The position numbers and the translations under genes were made by a program. Positions 18,140-26,807 of a stretch of DNA of 64,000 nt are shown piece after piece. The DNA lies in NCBI GenBank assembly GCA_049613795.1, contig JBMZCX010000002.1:19523-83522 (forward strand). Reading direction: 5' to 3'. The stretch is from Thalassotalea_B sp049613795 (GTDB lineage: Bacteria > Pseudomonadota > Gammaproteobacteria > Enterobacterales > Alteromonadaceae). The notes under the pieces are model-generated. The model searched no databases and had not been told where the DNA came from. It worked only from the letters and a program-made list of their open reading frames with translations. Within the stretch, counting starts at the first letter, position 1, and each line of letters starts with the position of its first letter.

Positions 18140-19264
18140 TTATCGTTGAGATATAGGTTTAACTGTACGAGGCTCAGCGCCAATGTAGTCAGCCGATGGA
18201 CGAATAATACGGTTATTATTACGTTGTTCCATTACATGCGCCGCCCAACCTGTTAAACGTGAACAAACAAATATTGGCGTAAACAATTTGGTTGGAATGC
18301 CCATAAAGTGATAGGCAGATGCATGAAAGAAGTCGGCATTACAAAATAATTTTTTTGTATCCCACATGTACTCTTCACAAGCAACAGAAATATCGTATAA
18401 CGAACTATTACCAAATTCATGCCCTAGTTTTTCAGACCACTTTTTAATAATCACATTACGTGGATCAGAGGTGCGATAAACGGCATGACCAAATCCCATA
18501 ATCTTTTCTTTACGCTCGAGCATACCAGCCATTTGTGTTTTAGCATCTTCAGGTGATGCAAACTGCTGAATCATATCCATTGCCGCTTCATTAGCACCAC
18601 CATGTAATGGACCACGTAAGGAACCAATAGCGCCCGTAATACATGAGTACATATCTGATAAGGTTGATGCACAAACGCGAGCGGTAAAAGTAGAAGCGTT
18701 AAATTCATGTTCTGCATATAAAATTAACGAGACATCGATAACGCGGCGATGCAATTCAGACGGTGTTTTACCTGTTAATAATTTCAAGAAGTGACCGCCA
18801 ATAGTATCTTCATCTGTCACACATTCAATTTCAACATTGTCATGTGAATAGCGATACCAATACGTCATAATCGCTGGAAAAGCGGCTAATAAGCGATTGG
18901 CAGCTTGATGTTGCTGAGTAAAATCATCTTCTGGTTCTAAGTTACCTAAAAACGACGCGCCGGTTCGCATAACATCCATAGGGTGTGCGCTGGCAGGAAT
19001 GCGTTGTAACACCTCTTTTAATGCTTGCGGTAAGTCACGCATCGTTGCCAATTCACTCTTATAAGCAGACAACTGAGACTCGGTTGGTAATTCGCCATTA
19101 AAAAGTAAATAAGCAACTTCTTCAAAGGTTGCATTATCGGCTAAATCTGACACATCGTAACCACAATAAGTTAAACCGCTACCTGATTTACCAACAGTGC
19201 ATAACGCTGTTTCGCCAGCGCTTTGGCCGCGAAGGCCTGCACCGCTTAATTTTTTATCAACCAT
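18140..19264 (-). CDS. prpC: 2-methylcitrate synthase PrpC
   Basis: The 374-residue citrate-synthase-family enzyme condenses propionyl-CoA with oxaloacetate. The catalytic histidines are visible as His221 in RGPLHGGANEAAM and His260 in GFGHAVYRT. The short length (about 370-390) and the position between prpB and acnD identify it as the methylcitrate rather than the housekeeping citrate synthase. A GAGG ribosome site precedes ATG 19264. Confidence 0.96.
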   Translation of the reverse strand: MVDKKLSGAGLRGQSAGETALCTVGKSGSGLTYCGYDVSDLADNATFEEVAYLLFNGELPTESQLSAYKSELATMRDLPQALKEVLQRIPASAHPMDVMRTGASFLGNLEPEDDFTQQHQAANRLLAAFPAIMTYWYRYSHDNVEIECVTDEDTIGGHFLKLLTGKTPSELHRRVIDVSLILYAEHEFNASTFTARVCASTLSDMYSCITGAIGSLRGPLHGGANEAAMDMIQQFASPEDAKTQMAGMLERKEKIMGFGHAVYRTSDPRNVIIKKWSEKLGHEFGNSSLYDISVACEEYMWDTKKLFCNADFFHASAYHFMGIPTKLFTPIFVCSRLTGWAAHVMEQRNNNRIIRPSADYIGAEPRTVKPISQR

Positions 19265-19363
19265 GTTAACTTCCTCATATTCTTATCTATTTTATATTAT
19301 AGTTATGTTTATCTTTGTATAATTAGTGATGCAACAACAGTTACGCGATACCGAAAATACAAT

Positions 19364-20254
19364 TTATTTATTCTTACCTTCAGAAAATAAAGCATCAAGT
19401 TTCTGCTCGTAGTCGTGGTAACCTAAGTAATCGTAGAGATCCATTCGCGTTTGCATATTATCAATAACTGCGGTTTGATCGCCGTCGGTAAGTAGTGTTT
19501 TATACACTAACTCAGCAGCTTTATTCATAGCTCTAAAGGCTGATAATGGATAAAGCACCATGGCACAACCCCACTCCCCTAACTGCGCTTTATTCCATAA
19601 TTCGGTTTGACCAAATTCAGTAATATTCGCCAAGATCGGAACGTCTAATGCTTCAGAGAAAGCACGGTAATGTTCCTCAGTTTTTACTGCTTCCGCAAAA
19701 ATTCCATCAGCGCCAGCTGCAACATAAGCTTTGGCTCGTTCAAGAGCCGCTTCTAATCCTTCTTGAGCAAAAGCATCTGTTCTGGCCATAATAAAAAAGT
19801 CTTTATCTGTGCGCGCATCAACCGCAGCTTTAATACGATCAACCATTTCTTCAATTGAAACAATTTCTTTATTTGGACGATGACCACAGCGTTTTTGCGC
19901 TACTTGGTCTTCAATATGTACAGCAGCAGCGCCTGCTTTTTCCATATCTTTAATGGTTTTTGCAATATTAAAAGCGCCGCCCCAACCTGTATCTATATCA
20001 ACCAACAAAGGTAAACTTGACGCCGCTGTTATCCGCTGAACATCAGCAATAACATCATTCAGTGAAGTCATGCCTAAATCAGGTAAACCATAAGAAGCAT
20101 TTGCCACCCCACCACCTGATAAATAAATAGCTTGGTGCCCTAGTTGTTCTGCCATCATCGCGCAATAAGCGTTAATGGTGCCGACAACTTGTAAAGGTTT
20201 GTTGTTTACTAATGCTTGGCGAAACTTAGCGCCAGGAGAGAGTGTTTTAGACAT
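19364..20254 (-). CDS. prpB: 2-methylisocitrate lyase PrpB
   Basis: The 296-residue enzyme of the isocitrate-lyase/PEP-mutase superfamily splits 2-methylisocitrate into pyruvate and succinate. The catalytic loop KRCGH is at residues 121-125, with Cys123 as in E. coli PrpB. The metal-binding VDIDTGWGG lies at about 85-93 and IEDQ just before the loop. AGAGGAC precedes ATG 20254. The gene follows the GntR regulator by 32 bp. Confidence 0.96.
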   Translation of the reverse strand: MSKTLSPGAKFRQALVNNKPLQVVGTINAYCAMMAEQLGHQAIYLSGGGVANASYGLPDLGMTSLNDVIADVQRITAASSLPLLVDIDTGWGGAFNIAKTIKDMEKAGAAAVHIEDQVAQKRCGHRPNKEIVSIEEMVDRIKAAVDARTDKDFFIMARTDAFAQEGLEAALERAKAYVAAGADGIFAEAVKTEEHYRAFSEALDVPILANITEFGQTELWNKAQLGEWGCAMVLYPLSAFRAMNKAAELVYKTLLTDGDQTAVIDNMQTRMDLYDYLGYHDYEQKLDALFSEGKNK

Positions 20255-20286
20255 TTTTTGTCCTCTTGTTGGTAACTAATTTGCTC

Positions 20287-20967
20287 TTAACTTTTTTGAG
20301 CTATTTTATTTTCTATATTTCTTCGAGAAGCCGCAATATGCCGCCTCATTAACATTTCAGCCAGCTCACCATCACGGTCTGCAATAGCTTCTACAATTTG
20401 AGAATGTTCAGTAAACGCCTTACTAGCCCTTGGGCTATTCATACCAAATTGACACCGATACATACGCACAAGGTGATAAAGCTGCCCGCATAAAATGTTA
20501 ATTAATTCTTGGTTATGGCTGCCAAGTATCACACGGTAATGAAAGTCTAGATCACCCTGTTCTTGATAATAAGCAACACCATTTTGTAAATCTTTAGATT
20601 CAGCATGCTGTGCAAGCATAGCTTTCATATCAGTAATTTGTTCGTTGGTCATATTTAAGGCCGCTTGTCGACAAGCCATGCCTTCTAACGCTTCTCGTAC
20701 CACATATATTTCAAGCAACCCTTTTACTGTGCATTCAATAACACGTGAGCCAATATTGGCTTTACGTTCAATCAAATGACATTTTTCTAAGCGGTTTAAT
20801 GCCTCTCTTAGTGTAGACCTACTGACTTGATACTGCTTAGCAAGCTCAGGCTCACTAATTTTACTACCTGAAGGTATTTCACCTTCAACAATAGCCACTT
20901 GCATTTTTTGGAAAACTTTGTCAGCTGTTGTAATAATTTCTTGCTGAGTAGGATTAGAAAATGTCAT
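20287..20967 (-). CDS. GntR/FCD-family regulator of the prp operon
   Basis: A 226-residue regulator with an N-terminal winged helix (about 17-80; EPELAKQYQVSRSTLREALNRL recognition region) and a C-terminal FCD ligand domain (about 90-220; conserved helices with HYRVILGSHN and a late HIAASRRN). It heads the methylcitrate operon as in Shewanella, where a GntR protein called PrpQ plays this part (named from memory; not checked). An operator-like palindrome abuts the start codon only 2 bp away, leaving no visible Shine-Dalgarno, so strong autorepression or near-leaderless translation is likely. It probably senses a propionate intermediate. Confidence 0.88.
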   Translation of the reverse strand: MTFSNPTQQEIITTADKVFQKMQVAIVEGEIPSGSKISEPELAKQYQVSRSTLREALNRLEKCHLIERKANIGSRVIECTVKGLLEIYVVREALEGMACRQAALNMTNEQITDMKAMLAQHAESKDLQNGVAYYQEQGDLDFHYRVILGSHNQELINILCGQLYHLVRMYRCQFGMNSPRASKAFTEHSQIVEAIADRDGELAEMLMRRHIAASRRNIENKIAQKS

Positions 20968-20969
20968 AA

Positions 20970-20981
20970 ATTGTCGACAAT
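20970..20981. promoter_or_regulatory. Operator ATTGTCGACAAT, site 1
   Basis: A perfect 12-bp palindrome whose edge lies 2 bp upstream of the regulator ATG at 20967, covering the place of the ribosome site. GntR/FadR-type regulators bind such GT-centred palindromes. Confidence 0.75.
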
Positions 20982-21042
20982 GTTATAAACTTAAATCGAG
21001 TATCAACTTTAAATTGATGATAGTCAAGAGCAAGGCACTCTA

Positions 21043-21054
21043 ATTGTCGACAAT
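21043..21054. promoter_or_regulatory. Operator ATTGTCGACAAT, site 2
   Basis: Identical 12-mer to site 1, with the palindrome extending to 14 bp (AATTGTCGACAATT). It lies 73 bp from site 1, near an expected promoter position. Confidence 0.75.
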
Positions 21055-21104
21055 TTAGACTTAAGTATAATAAAAGATGTGATTAACTGAGTTCAGAGCT
21101 TGGT

Positions 21105-21116
21105 AATGTCGACAAT
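21105..21116. promoter_or_regulatory. Operator AATGTCGACAAT, site 3
   Basis: Eleven of twelve bases match the other two sites, and the spacing from site 2 is 62 bp. The same regulator probably binds it. Confidence 0.65.
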
Positions 21117-21215
21117 AAACAACCTGGTATGATGATGTTTTCCCTATAAGGTATCTATGTGCAATGATTGAAGCGGTTAAACACAATCAAAACGGGAAAA
21201 AGCTAAATGAAGACT

Positions 21216-21238
21216 ATACCAACTAAGTTAGTTGGTAT
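21216..21238. repeat. Perfect 11-bp inverted repeat around one base
   Basis: ATACCAACTAA and TTAGTTGGTAT flank a single G. No T-run follows on the minus strand. It lies between the halogenase pseudogene end and the prp regulatory region. It could be a dispersed genomic hairpin, a binding site or a remnant terminator. Confidence 0.45.
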
Positions 21239-21281
21239 TTAATAAGATTTATAAAACCAATAATTCACAATTAGGATAATA

Positions 21282-22692
21282 TTACTGAAGCAGCTCTTTG
21301 TGATCTTTAAAATTTAACCCACAACGCCTAATAAAGTCACTTAACGCTGCTACTTCTTGATGGTGTGCGGAATAATCAACCGACTCTCCCTTATCTTTGT
21401 TGGGAAAAACGCCATAGCCCGCTAACATGCAAGCCCATGATTTAGGTTGGTAGCTACCGATAAGCTTGTATTTGTGCATATCACCTGAAAAGTCAGGGCT
21501 ATTATGCCAAAGCGTTAAAATTTGAGTTAACGTTTTAGATATGTTGGCATTAGCTGCCTGATCTCGCCAATACGCCGTATCTGTGCGCTGATTTACTTTA
21601 TAGTGGCAGACAATATAGTCTCTAATACCATCAAACCTTGCATTAATATCATTATTAAATGCATTTTCAAATTTATTCGTTCCTTTGCCTTCTTGGAAAT
21701 ATTGCATAAACTGCGCAATAGTATTAAATGAAAGCGCAATAGCCGTTGCTTCTAAAGGTTCGATAACCCCCTGAGATAAACCAACAGCAAGACAGTTTTT
21801 ATGCCAATGTTTTTCCACTCGGCCTACTTTCATTTTTAAATGTCTTGCTTCAATATCACTGTCTAAGAAGCCTAAATGCTCTCTCAACTCGGTTTCTGCT
21901 TGCTCAGTATTAAGGTAATCACTGCTATAAACATAGCCATTCCCCAAACGGTTTCGAAGAGGTATTTGCCAAGCCCAACCGTTAGACAGCGCAGTAGATT
22001 TTGTTGCTACAGGTACTATTTTTGGCAGTTCACTTGGTATAACAACCGCCGCATCATTAACTAAATTGTCTTTAAAACTTTTAAAACTAACCTTCAATGT
22101 TTTTTGCATTAAAAGCGAGTTAAAGCCTGAACAATCTATAAAAAAATCAGCCGCTAACAAGTCACCATCATTTAGTTTTACCGCATTAATACTCCCGTCA
22201 TTGCCCATTAACACCTCGTCAACGGTTCCTACAACTCTTGTTACACCGTGGCTTTGAGCATTTTCTGCTAAAAATTCACCAAGTAGCGCTGAGTCGAAGT
22301 GGTATCCATAAGCCACACCAAAAGGAAAGCATTCATTGGGTAAAGGCCCTAAATTATTTTGTGATAAGTAGGTCTCTAAGAAATATTTATCCGGATGTGC
22401 ATCAACTTGATAGCCTTGCATGCGTGCTTGAATATTTTTAAAGAAAAGCGGCACGGTAAATATGTCATCTGTTTGCGCTGCGAATGGATGAAAGTAAGAC
22501 TCAAAGCCCTTAACATTTGACCATTTTTCAAACGTAATACCATTTTTGTAAGTTGCATTACAGCGTGGCATCCACTGTGAATCAGCCACACCAATAGCAT
22601 CAAAAAAACAACTTTAAATGTGGGGTACTGCCTTCACCGACACCAATAATACCAATATCTTTTGATTCAACTAAGCAATTTACCGTCGCTAT
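21282..22692 (-). pseudogene. Flavin-dependent tryptophan-halogenase-like gene, broken 5' end
   Basis: The 21282-22589 frame gives 435 residues resembling tryptophan 7-halogenases, with WAWQIPLRNRLGNGYVYS and a VIEPLEATAI segment. Upstream, another frame continues the protein with VNCLVESKDIGIIGVGEGST, the region after the FAD-binding site. The two frames join only if one base is removed from the A7 run at 22602-22608. Further upstream the N-terminal GxGxxG dinucleotide-binding segment is absent: a start-like MSVNHVK sequence runs straight into stop codons near 22690-22695, suggesting a deletion of roughly 80-90 bp. Such halogenase-like genes occur in sets with cupin/JmjC proteins in marine bacteria. 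As it stands it cannot make a full enzyme. Confidence 0.82.
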
Positions 22693-22733
22693 TTAACATG
22701 ATTTACGCTCATAATTAATAATCTAAAAAATCT

Positions 22734-23773
22734 CTATTGCTGAAATTTATTCACAAAGTGCTTTTTAATGGCTTTAACATCATATGGCGAAAGTTTACCT
22801 AACGCATGATGTAAATGTTCAGGAATATAAGATGTTGGGTCAATACCTTGCTTAAATAAATAATGGTCGAACATACATTTCCACGCATTACGTTGCGACT
22901 GATTTAAATCACGCATCGCTAGTAGCGCCAAATTTAAACTATCAATTGGGCTAGGCGATACTGCATTGGGTGCTGAAGAGCCATTCCACCAATAATTCAT
23001 CAATGCATTTACTTTGTCTAACGACTCAACATGGTGCCACCACAGCATCGGGATAAAAATAGCATCGCAGGGCCTAATTCAGCACTGTAGGCATTAGACA
23101 GTGCTTGTTTATACAATGGATAGCGATCAAAATCAGGATTGTTAAGGTCAACAGTACTTGTTGGAGCACCTGCAGGGGTAAAATTCAGTGAGCCTGGGTA
23201 CAAGTTAGCCGTTTGCTCTGGAGGAAACAAAATAAAACGTCTGCGGCCAGCAATTACACAAGCCACATTGTCAGAACCGTCGTAATGCGCACTAAAAATA
23301 CCTTCATTTCCTATCCATAAACGCGGATCTAATTCGGGAAAAAAGTCAGATCTATTTGCATTCACCAAACCAGGGAAAATTTCGCTTGTTCGGCTATTCT
23401 GCATCGAAATAGCAGGATAAGTATCTCTGCCTATTAGCTCTAGTAAACGCCCTAAAAACAAGTCAACACGCTCCTCCCCATTAAGGTAATTAACATCTGT
23501 CATTTCATCATTATAATAAAAGCGCTTATTAGCCGCAGGTGGAGCAACCACCATTTTCGTTTTTTTCCCATTGTAAAATTGATTAAGGTAAGCAACAAAA
23601 TCACTTGTTTTTTTGTGTGCAGCTGCAACTATAGGCCAATTATTAGCAAAGTTACGTATAATTACCGGCTTTTGTGCTGGTGCAACATCTTCAAAAAACT
23701 GCTTTTTACTCAATGAAGTACTTTTTTCAGCATTTTTAAAAACATACTCGGGAATGGTTTTGTACGTTGCCAT
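22734..23773 (-). pseudogene. Cupin-like (JmjC type) gene with a frameshift
   Basis: Two frames, 23018-23773 and 22734-23048, together form a normal cupin-like protein of about 345 residues. The first carries the metal motif H-x-D in IFSAHYDGSDNVACV and the GRRRFILFPPEQ strand. The second begins with MLWWHHVES, which holds the expected second metal His. In intact relatives these join as ELGPGDAIFIPMLWWHHVES. Here one G appears lost near 23069, so the upstream frame ends wrongly with MLFLSRCCGGTMLSR. It lies between the two halogenase remnants in the same direction. The product would lack the second metal ligand and is probably inactive. Confidence 0.85.
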
Positions 23774-23781
23774 AAATTTAC

Positions 23782-24603
23782 TTATGTACCTTTACTTAAG
23801 TCTTTATTAGCTTGGCAATGCATTTGTATGTAATCATGATGATTGGGCATTTTTAGTACGGTTTCACGAATGTTTTTAATATTTTCACTTAACGTATTGG
23901 CTAAACCTTGACGGTGAAAGCCATCCAATAATGGATGATACTTTTTCGGGCGTATGTTCATTCCTTCTAAAATAGAGTACCAACTATCGCTGGTAAAAAA
24001 TTGCCCTTGTGTGTGCTCAATTTGACCTCTGTCTTTAAATAAACGTATTTTTTTATTTAAAGATTCAGGTACTGACATTGTTTGGCACCAGCGCCAAAAG
24101 TGAGTATCAATACGATTTGAGGTGCAATAGTGTAAAATAATAAAGTCGCGAATTTCTTCAAAGTCAGCATCTATTTTTTGGTTAAATGCTTGCTCGTTGT
24201 TAGCATCGAAATCACTATCAGGAAAATGTTTAATAAAATGCACTAGCATTTTATAGACCAAATGAATCGCAGTTGATTCTAAGGGCTCTAGAAATCCGCT
24301 TGCCAGCCCTAAAGCTAAACAATTGTTATGCCATATTTTTTTGCGTTTACCAGTAACAAACGGGATAACACTTGGCTCATTTAACATTTTTCCATTAATA
24401 CTATTAACTAACGTCTGTATCGCCTCATTATCACTACAGAATCGGCTTGAAAAAACATATCCGTTACCTGTTCGGTGTTGTAATGGAATTTTCCATGACC
24501 AACCTGCGGCTTGTGCCATAGCAATAGTGTATGGTACGGGGTTATTTCCCTGTTAAGTTTGTACGGTAACTGCGCGATTACAGGGTAAAATACAAGTGAT
24601 AAT
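23782..24603 (-). pseudogene. Tryptophan-halogenase-like remnant (C-terminal half)
   Basis: The open part (23782-24519, 245 residues) is the C-terminal half of a halogenase-like protein: WSWKIPLQHRTGNGYVFS and GFLEPLESTAIHLVYK are family hallmarks. In-frame coding resemblance continues upstream (CNRAVTVQT, then a TAA at 24553-24555, then QGNNPVPYTIAMAQ), so a nonsense codon interrupts it. A further in-frame TAG lies at 24604-24606. The whole FAD-binding half is missing between here and the FAH gene. It lies 8 bp from the cupin-like gene, so the three were once an operon. Confidence 0.82.
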
Positions 24604-24738
24604 CTATACAAAAGTATTTAGTTACAAAAAAGTAGATAAATTTTTAATTGTTATTTTTCAACATTTTTATAAGGAATAAATTAACAATATTTAATCACGA
24701 GAGCTCAACTCGCCGAGTTTAAAATAAATGCTAGTGGT

Positions 24739-25350
24739 TTAGTTAGCAAGCCAAGATGAACAACAGAGCTCTTTATTATTAACTAAAATTCGCCCTTTAA
24801 AACGATCCCCCGTTACTATTGCACCCACACCTTTTGGTGTACCAGTCATTACCACATCGCCATCTTCAAGCGTAATAAATCGTTGTAGCTCTTTTAATAT
24901 CTCTGCGGGCTTATACATCATTAATTCCACTCCCCCTTGCTGAATAACACGTTGGTTAATAGAAAGTTCTAAAGATAAAGTACTATCAATTGAATTAATT
25001 GTAACAAAATCACTGAAAACAGCAGAGCCATCAAATGCTTTCGCTCTTTCCCAAGGTAATCCTTTAGCTTTTAACTCTGTTTGTAATTGTCGTTTTGTGA
25101 GATCTAAGCCAAAGCCTACAGCCGATAAAGTGCCATTTTGATACATAAAACAAAGCTCTCCTTCATAGTGAAGTGGCTCTTGGTCAAAAGAGTTTAATTC
25201 ATTTGATATAGCATTATTAGGCTTAATAAATACAACCATTTCATCAGGTATTTCATTGCCTAGTTCATTTATGTGATCAACATAATTCCGCCCAATACAA
25301 ATAATTTTCGAAGGCATAACTTCTTTGTTTTCAACTACAATAGATTTCAT
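24739..25350 (-). CDS. Fumarylacetoacetate-hydrolase family protein
   Basis: A 203-residue single-domain FAH-family protein, similar in size to E. coli YcgM. The motifs IICIGRNYVDHINELGNE, the metal-binding HYEGELCFM, KAFDGSAVF and VVMTGTPKGVG are all present in order. Relatives hydrolyse C-C bonds of acylpyruvates or decarboxylate oxaloacetate; the exact substrate cannot be told. It lies between the tRNA-Leu gene and the decayed halogenase locus. The C terminus (CCSSWLAN) is complete. Confidence 0.9.
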   Translation of the reverse strand: MKSIVVENKEVMPSKIICIGRNYVDHINELGNEIPDEMVVFIKPNNAISNELNSFDQEPLHYEGELCFMYQNGTLSAVGFGLDLTKRQLQTELKAKGLPWERAKAFDGSAVFSDFVTINSIDSTLSLELSINQRVIQQGGVELMMYKPAEILKELQRFITLEDGDVVMTGTPKGVGAIVTGDRFKGRILVNNKELCCSSWLAN

Positions 25351-25389
25351 ATTTAACTTCTTATCGATAATAATAATTTAATTAAGATC

Positions 25390-25424
25390 AAAAAAAAGCT
25401 GTAGCGAAAAACGCTACAGCTTTT
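25390..25424 (-). terminator. Intrinsic terminator after tRNA-Leu
   Basis: Perfect 9-bp stem GCTGTAGCG/CGCTACAGC with a 5-nt loop and a T7 tract on the minus strand. It ends the secG-tRNA transcript. Confidence 0.9.
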
Positions 25425-25430
25425 AATATT

Positions 25431-25515
25431 TGGTGCAGATGGAGAGACTCGAACTCTCACGACCTAAGTCACCACCCCCTCAAGGTGGCGCGTCTACCAA
25501 TTCCGCCACATCTGC
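25431..25515 (-). tRNA. leuU: tRNA-Leu (anticodon GAG)
   Basis: An 85-nt class II tRNA with encoded CCA. Acceptor arms GCAGATG/CATCTGC pair fully, the anticodon stem is CCACC/GGTGG with loop TTGAGGG giving anticodon GAG, a long variable arm is present, and the T arm contains GTTCGAGTC. It lies 14 bp past secG, as in E. coli where leuU follows secG. Confidence 0.95.
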
Positions 25516-25529
25516 AAATTTTTTAACAA

Positions 25530-25934
25530 CTAATCAGGAATATTACTGTCGTTCTCTTTGTTTTTAGTTGTATCTTGAACAGTTGCTGCTGGCACGTCAC
25601 TATTTTCAGTAACAGGCTCTGCACTTACCGCAGGAATATCACTGACTGATTGTTCTGCAGCAGGATTAGCTAGGTCATTCCACTCGTCAGTCGCTTTAAC
25701 ACGGTTAGCAGTAAGGTTACCTAACACTAAGCTGATAACAAAGAAAGCAACCGCTAACCATGTTGTTGTTTTTGTTAAAAAGTTACCAGAACCACTTGAA
25801 CCAAAAATAGTGGCTGATGAACCAGCACCGAAAGATGCGCCCATATCAGCACCTTTACCTTGTTGAATTAATACTAAACCAATCAAGCAAAGTGCTACGA
25901 TTAAATAAACTACGATCAAAATTTGATACAACAT
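25530..25934 (-). CDS. secG: Protein translocase subunit SecG
   Basis: About 134 residues from ATG 25934, which has an AGGA site and lies 2 bp past the tpiA stop; the longer frame to 25961 would overlap tpiA. Two transmembrane segments (about 2-22 and 52-72) surround a Gly/Ser-rich loop (GKGADMGASFGAGSSATIFG), as in SecG of the SecYEG channel. The C-terminal tail of about 60 residues is acidic and longer than in E. coli (110 residues in total), which is common in this order. Confidence 0.94.
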   Translation of the reverse strand: MLYQILIVVYLIVALCLIGLVLIQQGKGADMGASFGAGSSATIFGSSGSGNFLTKTTTWLAVAFFVISLVLGNLTANRVKATDEWNDLANPAAEQSVSDIPAVSAEPVTENSDVPAATVQDTTKNKENDSNIPD

Positions 25935-25936
25935 TG

Positions 25937-26707
25937 TTATTGTCCTTTGGCTGCCGAACAAATTACGCTGAATTCGTCGACTTTTAAACTAGCACCACCA
26001 ATAAGACCACCGTCTATATCAGCTTGTGCAAATAATTGTTCACAATTTCCTTGGTTAACGCTACCGCCGTATAACAAAGGTACTTTTTGTGCGATTTTAT
26101 CGTTTTCACTCGCTAAATAATGGCGAATGAAAGCATGTGTTTCTTGTGCCATTTCTGGCGAAGCCGTTTTACCTGTACCGATTGCCCAAACGGGCTCGTA
26201 CGCTATAACAACTCCTGAAAATTTTTCTATGCCTATCTCATCAATTACAGGCTGTATTTGTGAAGCAAGTACGGTTTCAGTTTGTTCAGCCACCCTTTCG
26301 CTTTCACTTTCACCAATACATAATATTGGCGTTAAACCTGCTTCAAGTGCTTTAGCCACTTTATGTGCCACTAAGACACTTGTTTCATTATACAAACTTC
26401 TGCGTTCTGAATGCCCTAAAATAATATAATTAACAGACAGTTCATTAAGCATTTGTGATGAAACTTCACCAGTATAAGCTCCACTTGCTTGTTCACTCAT
26501 GTTTTGAGCACCCAAACAAAAACTTGCTGGCAATTGCTGTGTTGCACTTTCGTTAGCAAACGCAGCTAAATAAGGAAAGCTTGGACAAATAACAACATTA
26601 ACGTTGCTTGCAAGGTTAACTTGCTTAAGTCCACTAATCATATCTTTGATTAAAGAGAGGCCGCCATTCATTTTCCAATTAGCAGCTACAATTGCTTGTC
26701 TTGTCAT
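25937..26707 (-). CDS. tpiA: Triosephosphate isomerase
   Basis: The 256-residue glycolytic enzyme interconverts dihydroxyacetone phosphate and glyceraldehyde 3-phosphate. Lys in ANWKMNG (residues 9-15), the catalytic His in ILGHSERR, the catalytic Glu in AYEPVWAIGTG and the phosphate-binding LYGGSVN are all present. Its place between glmM and secG matches Shewanella and Vibrio order rather than E. coli. Confidence 0.97.
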   Translation of the reverse strand: MTRQAIVAANWKMNGGLSLIKDMISGLKQVNLASNVNVVICPSFPYLAAFANESATQQLPASFCLGAQNMSEQASGAYTGEVSSQMLNELSVNYIILGHSERRSLYNETSVLVAHKVAKALEAGLTPILCIGESESERVAEQTETVLASQIQPVIDEIGIEKFSGVVIAYEPVWAIGTGKTASPEMAQETHAFIRHYLASENDKIAQKVPLLYGGSVNQGNCEQLFAQADIDGGLIGGASLKVDEFSVICSAAKGQ

Positions 26708-26728
26708 TTATCTTTCCTAAATTTAAGC

Positions 26729-26784
26729 GGCGAGATATTAACTAACCTCGCCACAAGATACAAGCTTTAAGCTTAATATCTTGT
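26729..26784. repeat. Two adjacent stem-loops between glmM and tpiA
   Basis: GGCGAG/CTCGCC (26729-26752) and ACAAGATA/TATCTTGT (26753-26784, with an inner AAGCTT pair) sit back to back. Neither has a T-run on the minus strand, so they are likelier mRNA-processing or stability structures than terminators. Confidence 0.45.
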
Positions 26785-26807
26785 TCATTTGCTCATATTT
26801 CAACCCA

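Larger units (their letters stand above)
20968..21281. other. Regulatory region upstream of the prp operon
   Basis: 314 bp without a gene. It contains three GTCGAC-centred operators (20970, 21043, 21105) and a separate 23-bp inverted repeat at 21216. The region separates the prp operon from the decayed halogenase locus. No other coding potential was seen. Confidence 0.6.

Noticed and set aside
24408..24611. Minus-strand 67-residue open frame over the halogenase remnant
   Set aside because: It is a shifted frame of the decayed halogenase gene; the protein resemblance lies in the other frame with stop codons.
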